DNA from: Pseudoalteromonas lipolytica
GTDB taxonomy: Bacteria > Pseudomonadota > Gammaproteobacteria > Enterobacterales > Alteromonadaceae
Length of the DNA stretch: 64,000 nucleotides
Assembly (NCBI RefSeq): GCF_001306915.1
Contig: NZ_LJTC01000001.1
Coordinates: 283,887 to 347,886, forward strand
Direction: 5' to 3'
This document shows positions 55,016 through 62,139 of the stretch, piece by piece. A program made the translations under genes and the position numbers. The stretch's first letter is position 1; each line of letters starts with the position of its first letter. The notes under the pieces were generated by a model. The model was not told the origin of the DNA. It did not search any database and worked only from the letters and a program-made list of their open reading frames with translations.

Positions 55016-56128
55016 ATGAAAATTAAAGCTGTTCGCTTTGCAAAGCTCAAAGTGCCATTAGTTACCCCATTTAAAACCGCACTGAGAGAAGTGAGTTTTA
55101 TCGAGGATTTAGTGGTTTTAATCGACACTGAATGTGGTCAAATTGGCTATGGCTCTGCGGCCTCAACTCCGGTTATTACAGGCGATACCCATCAAGGAAT
55201 GATAGCGGTCATTCAGCAGTTTATTGCTCCTAAATTAGTGGGGCAAGAAATCGAAAACATTAATCAGCTTACCCACATTATTCAATCAACGGTGGTTGGT
55301 AACAGTAGTGCAAAAGCGGCTTTAGAGTTGGCGGTTTACGACTTGTGGGGCAAGCTCTATCAAGCGCCTTTATATAAGCTACTTGGTGGTGGTAAATCAG
55401 CGCTAAAAACCGATATCACCATTAGTGTCGATAACATAGATAAAATGCTCAGTGACTGTCAGCGAGCGATTGAGCAAGGCTTTGATGTATTAAAAATAAA
55501 AATCGGCAATAACCTTAATCAAGATATTGAACGTGTAAAAGCAATTCATGCCGGCTTTGCCGCTAAAACGCAGCTGCGTTTAGATGTAAATCAAGGCTGG
55601 AATGCCAAACAAACTGTGTTTGCACTGCAGCAACTTGAGCAAGCAGGCGTGGTATTAGAGTTGGTTGAGCAGCCAGTAAAAAGCAGTGATATTCAAGGTC
55701 TCAAATATATTACTGAGCGAGTGAATACCCCGATTATGGCCGATGAAAGCGCCTTTTCACCGAAGCAAGTGATCCAACTTTTAGAGCTTGGCGCAGTTGA
55801 TATTATCAATATTAAATTAATGAAAACGGGCGGTTTAAGCCGAGCAATTGAGATTGCTAATATCACAGCCCAATACCAAGCAGAGTGTATGATAGGTTGT
55901 ATGCTAGAGGGCAGTATTGCCGTAGCTGGTGCTGCACATTTAGCCTCTGCCAAAGCACAGCAAATCAGTAAAATCGATTTAGATGGCCCAGCCCTTGGTC
56001 AATATGACCCTGTGCAAGGGGGCGTTGAATTTAGCGGCCCACAAATACGCTTATCGGATGCCCCAGGTCTTGGTATTGAATCAATAACGGGGCTTGAACT
56101 AATTACAAACGGAGTATGGCCAGCATGA
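55016..56128 (+). CDS. L-Ala-D/L-Glu epimerase (enolase superfamily)
   Basis: 370 residues, no signal, cytoplasmic. Muconate-lactonising subgroup of the enolase superfamily: Lys pair in KIKIG, metal ligands D, E and D in RLDVNQGW, LVEQPVK and MADESAF, and the opposite Lys in NIKLMKTGG, with GCMLEG near the end. This is the dipeptide epimerase family (YcjG, YkfB). Epimerising L-Ala-D-Glu gives L-Ala-L-Glu, which normal peptidases can use. It starts 8 bp after the NlpC/P60 gene and overlaps the next gene by 4 bp, so it is firmly in the operon. Confidence 0.9.
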   Translation: MKIKAVRFAKLKVPLVTPFKTALREVSFIEDLVVLIDTECGQIGYGSAASTPVITGDTHQGMIAVIQQFIAPKLVGQEIENINQLTHIIQSTVVGNSSAKAALELAVYDLWGKLYQAPLYKLLGGGKSALKTDITISVDNIDKMLSDCQRAIEQGFDVLKIKIGNNLNQDIERVKAIHAGFAAKTQLRLDVNQGWNAKQTVFALQQLEQAGVVLELVEQPVKSSDIQGLKYITERVNTPIMADESAFSPKQVIQLLELGAVDIINIKLMKTGGLSRAIEIANITAQYQAECMIGCMLEGSIAVAGAAHLASAKAQQISKIDLDGPALGQYDPVQGGVEFSGPQIRLSDAPGLGIESITGLELITNGVWPA

Positions 56129-56874
56129 AAAAACTAGTCAGTCTTATTGCAGTTATGAGTTTATCGGCTTGTGCCAGTAAAGAGTTACCTAAACCTGTTA
56201 TTGATAACAGTCATCAACAGCTCGTGGTGGTGGTAGCCAATGACAGTGATGCCATTGATGCTACCTTGTATCGCTTTGAAAAAACCGCTGGTAGTTGGCA
56301 ACAACAAGGCCAGCAACACGCGGTGGTACTGGGTCGTACTGGCCTTGCGTGGGGAGTGGGGCTGCATCCTGCACAGCCGGGTCAGCAAAAACAAGAAGGT
56401 GATGGTAAAGCGCCGGCAGGTATTTTTGAGCTTGGTACTGCTTTTGGCTATTTAGATTCATTACAAACGAACCTTAGTTATCAAGCAATGACAGCAAATG
56501 ATTATTGTATCGATGTGAAAGGCTCACCGTTTTACAACCAATTGGTTGATAAAGCACAAGTAGGTGAAGATGCCGTAAAAGACTCTTCAGAATGGATGCG
56601 TCGTGATATTTACAGCCAAGATAACCTTTATAAAAAAGGCATTGTTGTTAAGCATAACCCAAGCAATATCAATGGCGCGGGCAGTTGTATCTTTATGCAT
56701 TTATGGCGGGCGCCAAGTAAGCCTACAGCAGGTTGCACAGCAATGACAGAAAGCAATATGGATGCGTTACTTGCGTGGTTAGATGAGCGTAAAAAGCCGC
56801 TATTAGTCAGCTTAACCAAAGCGCAATATCAACAAAAGCAAAGTCAGTGGCAATTACCTAACTTAGCTAAATAA
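56125..56874 (+). CDS. YkuD-type L,D-transpeptidase-like lipoprotein
   Basis: 249 residues from the ATG at 56125, in an ATGA overlap with the epimerase stop and GGAG well spaced; the ATG at 56116 touches that SD. Lipobox LSAC. The catalytic signature is H192 (FMHLWRAPSKPTAGC) with C204 in the TAGCTAM box, of the COG3786 branch of YkuD. The upstream EGDGKAPAGIFELG is typical of this branch. It could cut or exchange L,D-peptide bonds or remove Braun-type links in the periplasm. The following gap holds the palindrome at 56914. Confidence 0.82.
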   Translation: MKKLVSLIAVMSLSACASKELPKPVIDNSHQQLVVVVANDSDAIDATLYRFEKTAGSWQQQGQQHAVVLGRTGLAWGVGLHPAQPGQQKQEGDGKAPAGIFELGTAFGYLDSLQTNLSYQAMTANDYCIDVKGSPFYNQLVDKAQVGEDAVKDSSEWMRRDIYSQDNLYKKGIVVKHNPSNINGAGSCIFMHLWRAPSKPTAGCTAMTESNMDALLAWLDERKKPLLVSLTKAQYQQKQSQWQLPNLAK

Positions 56875-56913
56875 AAATAATGAAATAAAAGTATTTTAAT
56901 TTTGTCATAATGG

Positions 56914-56930
56914 TGGAATAATATATTCCA
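56914..56930. promoter_or_regulatory. Palindromic operator candidate, site 2 of the muropeptide cluster
   Basis: Perfect inverted repeat TGGAATA-ATA-TATTCCA, 24 bp before the symporter start, where it would overlap a promoter or its start site. Confidence 0.65.
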
Positions 56931-56954
56931 TCAAGGTTTGGGTTAGGATAATAA

Positions 56955-58523
56955 ATGAGTGCAAATTACGCTTTTCTCGATTGGCTAGTATTCGCAAGTT
57001 ACGGTGCAATTTTATTGCTAAGTGGCTGGTGGTTTAATCGCAAACGCGCTAACTCAAGCCAAGATTTTTTTCTAGGCGGAAATAGCATGCCAACGTGGAT
57101 GGTGGCTATTTCTGTTTTAGCGACTTCGCAATCAGCGGCAACGTTTATTGGCGGGCCTGATCAAGGCTATCAAGGTGATTTTTCTTATATTGCGACTAAT
57201 ATCGGTGCCTTTATTGCGGCCTTCATAGTATCGGCATTTTTAATTCCGAAGTTCTACCAGCAAAAAGTGTTCACTGTATATGAACTGCTTGAAAAACGTA
57301 TCGGGCCAAAGGCCAAGCGCCGTAGCGGCATGATGTATTTATTTGGTCGTGTGTTTGCCAGTGGCGCCCGCTTATACATGGCAGCGATTGCTGTGGCGAT
57401 GATTCTGTATGGCAATATCGATGCCGATAGTGTGGTCATCGCGACTTTAGTATTGGCGCTTGCGGGTCTGCTTTATACCTTTTTGGGTGGCATTCGCAGC
57501 GTTATTTATTCTGATGTACTGCAAAGTATCGTTTATGTCAGTGCGGCTATTGCGGTTATTTGGTGCTTGTTGAGTGTTATTCCGGCTGATTTCTCAACCA
57601 TTATTGCAACTTTGAATGAGCCAAGTCCTGGTGCAGATTCAAAACTTGCGCTGTTTAAATTTGATTTAGATTTTGGCCCGTCAGGTGTGTTTAACATGGC
57701 CTCTGTGTTAACGGGGTTTGTGCTATTAAACATCGCTGCATTTGGTTTAGACCAAGATATGACGCAGCGCTTATTAACCTGTAAAAGTCCAAAAGAAGGC
57801 AGTAAAGCGTTATTACTATCGGTGGTGATGGTGATCCCAGTTATGGCTATTTTTATCTTTATTGGTTTGCTGCTGTATATTGTTTATCAGCAACCTGCAC
57901 TAATGAATAGCGAAGCTGGGCAAACGGTCGTACAAGAATTTAATGGCGAAAAAATTACTATCTTTATGTACTACGTATTAAACGAAGTACCAGCCGGGGT
58001 TAAAGGTTTAGTCAGCGTGGGTATTATTGCTGCCGCTATTTCTACTTTGAACTCTGGGCTTAGTTCGATGTCTTCAGTCATCGTACAAGATATCTATCGC
58101 CCTTACTTGGAAAAACACAATAAACAAGTAAATGACCATCACTTTGTAAAAGCGGGTCGTGTAGGCATGGCTTTAGTAAGCCTTGCTTTAGCGCTTATGG
58201 CTATTCTTTGCTATTTCTGGCAGCAATACAGTGATATGCCATTATTAAAATTTGCGCTAAGTGTCATGGTGTTCTCGTACAGCGGTTTGTTAGGTGTGTA
58301 TTTTACTACCTTGTTCACCAAACGAGGTAGTGAAGGTTCAGTGTTAGCGGCGCTAATAGCGGGCTTTATGGTGACCTTATTAATGCAGCCCTACATGATT
58401 GACTGGCTACTACCTGAGTCAATGCGCTTTTACTTAGGATTTACTTGGCAGCTATGCATAGGTACATTGCTCGCAACTATTGTATGTTGCCTAGGTAAAG
58501 CGGCACACGAGAAGAGCGCATAA
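56955..58523 (+). CDS. Sodium:solute symporter, probably for MurNAc or a related amino sugar
   Basis: 522 residues with ~13 hydrophobic segments. SSS-family landmarks: TM1 then FFLGGNSMPTWMVAISVLATSQSAATFIGGPDQGY, and the Na-site helix VGIIAAAISTLNSGLSSMSSVIVQDIYRP. The substrate is inferred from the next three genes, which encode MurNAc metabolism; E. coli uses a PTS (MurP) for this, so an unphosphorylated sugar and a cytoplasmic kinase fit here. It opens the second half of the cluster behind a perfect palindrome and is directly joined to the kinase gene (stop abuts start). Confidence 0.85.
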   Translation: MSANYAFLDWLVFASYGAILLLSGWWFNRKRANSSQDFFLGGNSMPTWMVAISVLATSQSAATFIGGPDQGYQGDFSYIATNIGAFIAAFIVSAFLIPKFYQQKVFTVYELLEKRIGPKAKRRSGMMYLFGRVFASGARLYMAAIAVAMILYGNIDADSVVIATLVLALAGLLYTFLGGIRSVIYSDVLQSIVYVSAAIAVIWCLLSVIPADFSTIIATLNEPSPGADSKLALFKFDLDFGPSGVFNMASVLTGFVLLNIAAFGLDQDMTQRLLTCKSPKEGSKALLLSVVMVIPVMAIFIFIGLLLYIVYQQPALMNSEAGQTVVQEFNGEKITIFMYYVLNEVPAGVKGLVSVGIIAAAISTLNSGLSSMSSVIVQDIYRPYLEKHNKQVNDHHFVKAGRVGMALVSLALALMAILCYFWQQYSDMPLLKFALSVMVFSYSGLLGVYFTTLFTKRGSEGSVLAALIAGFMVTLLMQPYMIDWLLPESMRFYLGFTWQLCIGTLLATIVCCLGKAAHEKSA

Positions 58524-59435
58524 ATGGCCTTACGCTATATTTTAGCCATCGATGGCGGCGGCACCAAAGTGTTAGCTGAGCTAAAAGAGCAGGCAAGTGG
58601 TGCGACTTTCCGTGCCCAAGCGGGTTCGGCATCAATTTCGATTGATCTTGATTTAGCGTTAGAAAACATTGTTAAAGTGACCCGTGATGTTTGCCAGCAA
58701 AGTGGCGCAAAGCCAAGTGAAATTGTCACCGTTATGGGGGTTGCTGGTGGCTCATCGCAGAGTCTTGCTGAACAATTAACAGTGATGCTCAAGCTAGTGT
58801 ACGAAATAGAATTTGCCAGTTTGCAAATTACCAGCGATGCAATTACGTCATTATATGGTGCTAATCTTGGTGACCCATGTGTGGTTATTGCCCTTGGCAC
58901 CGGTGCTGTCGGGGCACGATTAAACGCCCAAAAGCAAACAAAGTTGGTGAGCGGCTGGGGCTTTTCCGTTGATGATTTTGGCGGTGGTGCCCGCATCGGC
59001 CTGATGGCAGTGCAGCAATTATTAAACGATATAGATATTTATGATTTACCAAAAAGTCGATTAACGGTTCGTTTGAGTGAGCAGCTAGGATGCACTCGTC
59101 AAACAATTAGTAGTTGGCTTAAACAAGCAAAACCTGCGGATTATGCAGCATTTAGCCCATTAGTGTTTAGCTTACAAAACGACTGTGAGGCGGCAAAAAC
59201 GGTATTAACAGAGCATACCCAATCGGTGGTTAGGTTAATAAATAAAAGCCGAGGTAACTCGCCGTTACCGGTGATTTTAATTGGTGGTTTAGCGAAAGTC
59301 AGCCAACCATTATTGCCACGAGCCTTACAAAACGAATTATCTCCTTGTAAAGGAGATTCATTAACTGGTGCCGCCATTTTAGCGGCAAAGCATTACCATG
59401 ACATTATTGAAAAAGGACAACCCAATGAGCCCTGA
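58524..59435 (+). CDS. BadF-type amino-sugar kinase (MurK/NagK-like)
   Basis: 303 residues, ASKHA fold: phosphate-1 loop AIDGGGTKV, Gly-rich GVAGGSS, phosphate-2 [11 protein letters not shown], and [16 protein letters not shown] with the typical Asp-Asp of the BadF/BadG group. In this family Clostridium MurK phosphorylates both MurNAc and GlcNAc. Placed between a sugar symporter and MurQ, it should make MurNAc-6-phosphate. It starts at the symporter stop, and its end overlaps murQ by 11 bp. Confidence 0.85.
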   Translation: MALRYILAIDGGGTKVLAELKEQASGATFRAQAGSASISIDLDLALENIVKVTRDVCQQSGAKPSEIVTVMGVAGGSSQSLAEQLTVMLKLVYEIEFASLQITSDAITSLYGANLGDPCVVIALGTGAVGARLNAQKQTKLVSGWGFSVDDFGGGARIGLMAVQQLLNDIDIYDLPKSRLTVRLSEQLGCTRQTISSWLKQAKPADYAAFSPLVFSLQNDCEAAKTVLTEHTQSVVRLINKSRGNSPLPVILIGGLAKVSQPLLPRALQNELSPCKGDSLTGAAILAAKHYHDIIEKGQPNEP

Positions 59436-60360
59436 GCACGTCTTTAAGCAACAACGTGAGTTACTCGAAGAGTTAAACGGTATTGTCTCCGAAGGGCAAA
59501 ACCCAGACACTTTGGATATCGATCTGCTCAGCTCCACTGAGATCCTCACTAAGATCAATAATGAAGATCACAAAGTAGCGGGTGCCGTGAAACAAGTGAT
59601 CCCACAAATTAGTGAAGCTGTCGATCATGTGGTTGACGCATTTCAACAAGGTGGCAGGTTAATCTACATTGGCGCTGGCACCAGTGGTCGCTTAGGTATT
59701 TTGGATGCAGTTGAATGTGCGCCTACCTATAGCGTTAGCGATCAGCAAGTCCTCGGTATTATTGCAGGTGGTGACACCGCGGTTAAAAAAGCCGTAGAAG
59801 GCGCTGAGGATAGTACAACACTTGCTGTTGAAGATTTAAAAAATGTGAGTTTAAACAGTAAAGATGTCGTGGTTGGCATAGCTGCCAGTGGCCGTACCCC
59901 CTATGTTTGCTCGGCAATTGAATACGCTAAATCGTTAGGTTGTGTCACTGTGGGTGTTACTTGTAACCCAGACTCAGCTGTGATGCGTTTACCACAAATT
60001 GGTATTTGCCCTGTAGTTGGTGCAGAAGCTGTGACTGGTTCTACACGTATGAAATCGGGCACTGCACAGAAACTGGTGTTGAATATGCTAAGTACAGCCA
60101 GCATGATCCGCACAGGCAAGGTGTATAAAAACCTGATGGTTGATGTAAATGCCAGTAACGAAAAGCTACATGCTCGTGCTATTCGTATTGTGATGCAAGC
60201 AACAGAGTGTTCGCAGCAGCAAGCCGTTGATGCATTAAAGCAAGCAGGGCAAAGCGCAAAACTGGCTATTTTAATTGTGTTGACCGGAAAACCAGCTCCT
60301 GAAGCAAAACAGTTATTGTCAAAAGCAGGTGGCTTTTTACGTAAGGCGGTTGAAGAATAA
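59425..60360 (+). CDS. murQ: N-acetylmuramic acid 6-phosphate etherase
   Basis: 311 residues from the ATG at 59425 (AAAGGACA upstream); nine more in-frame residues to 59398 are unlikely. SIS fold: [23 protein letters not shown] with the catalytic Glu, [11 protein letters not shown] for the phosphate, and [19 protein letters not shown], the MurQ signature. It cleaves the lactyl ether of MurNAc-6-P to GlcNAc-6-P and D-lactate. The 1-bp overlap of its stop with the next gene's ATG shows tight coupling. Confidence 0.96.
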   Translation: MSPEHVFKQQRELLEELNGIVSEGQNPDTLDIDLLSSTEILTKINNEDHKVAGAVKQVIPQISEAVDHVVDAFQQGGRLIYIGAGTSGRLGILDAVECAPTYSVSDQQVLGIIAGGDTAVKKAVEGAEDSTTLAVEDLKNVSLNSKDVVVGIAASGRTPYVCSAIEYAKSLGCVTVGVTCNPDSAVMRLPQIGICPVVGAEAVTGSTRMKSGTAQKLVLNMLSTASMIRTGKVYKNLMVDVNASNEKLHARAIRIVMQATECSQQQAVDALKQAGQSAKLAILIVLTGKPAPEAKQLLSKAGGFLRKAVEE

Positions 60361-61538
60361 TGCGTTTATTAGTTATTTTAGTTCTTAGTTGTTTTGCGCT
60401 TTTAGGTTGCCAAGAAACACCTGCACAAGCGCCTAAAAATGCACAGCCTTTACAGGTTGGCGCAGCCAATTTTCAAGCTTATGTTCCTGCATTAAAAGGT
60501 AAACGTGTTGGCTTGGTGGTTAATCAAACATCTGTGGTGAATGGTCAACATTTGGTTGATGCCTTACTTGATAAAGGCGTTGTCGTTAGCAAAATTTTTG
60601 CCCCAGAGCATGGCTTTCGCGGCGACCATGACGCCGGTGCTCACGTTAAAAGCACAGTAGATGCTAAAACCGGCATTGATGTTGTGTCGATATATGGCAG
60701 TAATAAAAAACCAAGCCCTGAGATGCTTGCGGATTTAGATGTTATTATTTTTGATATTCAAGATGTCGGTGTGCGTTTTTACACTTACATCAGCTCAATG
60801 CACTACGTAATGGAAGCTGCCGCTGAAAATGGTAAACAGGTAGTGGTACTTGATAGACCAAACCCAAATATAGCCTATGTGGATGGACCTATCCTTGATC
60901 CGCAATTTCGCTCATTTGTAGGCATGCACGAAATTCCTGTTTTACACGGTATGACAGTGGCTGAACTTGCTCAAATGATCAAAGGTGAAGGCTGGATAAA
61001 TGACGCTGATAAGCTTGAGCTAAGTGTCGTGCCCGTTGCAAATTATGACCGTACTATGGCTTATGAGCTACCAATAAAGCCAAGCCCTAACTTACCGAAT
61101 GCTCAATCAATTGCGCTATATCCATCTTTGTGTTTCTTTGAAGCAACGCCTGTAACTATTGGCCGTGGTACTGATTTTCCGTTTCAAGTTGTTGGTTACT
61201 CGCCAGTTAAACTCGGCGAATTTAGTTTTACGCCTAGGGCGATTAAAGGCGCTTCAATGCACCCTAAATTCAAAGGGGTTGAAGTATTTGGTCAAGACTT
61301 ACGAGATGCTGATATTCAAGGTTTAGATTTAAGTTTGTTTATTTCGGCTTATCAACAGTTGAGCGCGAATGATCAAACGTTTTTTGAACGAGCTGGTTTT
61401 ATGGATAAACTTGCAGGAACTGATAAATTGCGTTTAGCGATTGAAGCTGGCCAAACTGAGCAACAAATCAAGCAAAGCTGGCAAGCGGATTTGAACGCTT
61501 TTAAACGCAAGCGAAGGCCATATTTGCTGTATCAATAA
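60360..61538 (+). CDS. Exo-beta-N-acetylmuramidase NamZ-like lipoprotein (DUF1343)
   Basis: 392 residues. Lipobox LLGC. DUF1343 landmarks: VGLVVNQTSVV, FAPEHGFRGDHDAGAHV, IYGSNKKPSPEML, IFDIQDVGVRFYTYISSMHYVM, VVLDRPNPN and GRGTDFPFQVVG. Bacillus NamZ of this family trims MurNAc from the non-reducing end of peptidoglycan chains. As a lipoprotein here it would release MurNAc in the periplasm or on the cell surface for the symporter. Last gene of the run, followed by a terminator. Confidence 0.9.
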   Translation: MRLLVILVLSCFALLGCQETPAQAPKNAQPLQVGAANFQAYVPALKGKRVGLVVNQTSVVNGQHLVDALLDKGVVVSKIFAPEHGFRGDHDAGAHVKSTVDAKTGIDVVSIYGSNKKPSPEMLADLDVIIFDIQDVGVRFYTYISSMHYVMEAAAENGKQVVVLDRPNPNIAYVDGPILDPQFRSFVGMHEIPVLHGMTVAELAQMIKGEGWINDADKLELSVVPVANYDRTMAYELPIKPSPNLPNAQSIALYPSLCFFEATPVTIGRGTDFPFQVVGYSPVKLGEFSFTPRAIKGASMHPKFKGVEVFGQDLRDADIQGLDLSLFISAYQQLSANDQTFFERAGFMDKLAGTDKLRLAIEAGQTEQQIKQSWQADLNAFKRKRRPYLLYQ

Positions 61539-61562
61539 TAATTAGATAATTAGAGCGATAAC

Positions 61563-61587
61563 AACGAGGCGCTTGCCTCGTTTTTTT
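61563..61587 (+). terminator. Terminator of the muropeptide cluster
   Basis: AACGAGGC-gctt-GCCTCGTT followed by five more T, 24 bp after the NamZ-like stop. Confidence 0.92.
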
Positions 61588-61643
61588 ATATTTCTAAAAA
61601 TTAATTGTGGTATATTCAGGGACTTGATTTATAAGGATATACC

Positions 61644-62072
61644 ATGAAAGTTCATTTAATTGCTGCATTTTCTTTACTCGCTGGCTGCTCACAACTCCCA
61701 AACAGTGCAACAAGTAACTCAACCGATGTGCTCGACCTTCGTGATGATAAAAACGCAGCAGAGCAGCTGTGGACACTTAAACATGCAACAAAGCCCAACT
61801 ATCCTCAAGCTGCTTTAATATCTAAGCAGACAGGCTGTGCGCGCTTTATTATTACTATTGATAAACAAGGTAATACCACCGATATCCGTTTTGTAGAGAG
61901 CTTCCCAGAAGAACTATTTATCGATGTGTCGCGAGAGTCACTTAAACATTGGCTGTGGCAGGCAAGTAAAAGTAACAGCGAGTCGCGAGCGATAACCCGA
62001 ACGGTGCAGCTAGACTACTTCATGATAGAAGCGGCTAATATAGATGCTGCAAAAGCATTTTGTACAATTTAA
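61644..62072 (+). CDS. Lipoprotein with TonB C-terminal-like domain
   Basis: 142 residues. Lipobox LLAGC. From ~residue 50 it matches the TonB_C fold (KPNYPQAALISKQTGCARFIITIDKQGNTTDIRFVESFPEELFIDVSRESLKHWLW). It lacks the Pro-rich arm and the TM anchor of a working TonB, so it cannot couple to ExbBD in the usual way. Proteins with this lone domain are common in Alteromonadales near TonB receptors. It converges on the second receptor gene. Confidence 0.75.
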   Translation: MKVHLIAAFSLLAGCSQLPNSATSNSTDVLDLRDDKNAAEQLWTLKHATKPNYPQAALISKQTGCARFIITIDKQGNTTDIRFVESFPEELFIDVSRESLKHWLWQASKSNSESRAITRTVQLDYFMIEAANIDAAKAFCTI

Positions 62073-62099
62073 GCTTTGTCTTTTATTTTTTTGAGGCAT

Positions 62100-62123
62100 A
62101 AAAAGGGCCGCAATAGCGGCCCC
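62100..62123 (-). terminator. Terminator of the second TonB receptor gene
   Basis: GGGCCGC-aata-GCGGCCC (62105-62122) with A residues at 62100-62104, which read as a U-tract on the minus strand. Confidence 0.8.
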
Positions 62124-62139
62124 AACAGGATTGATTAAC

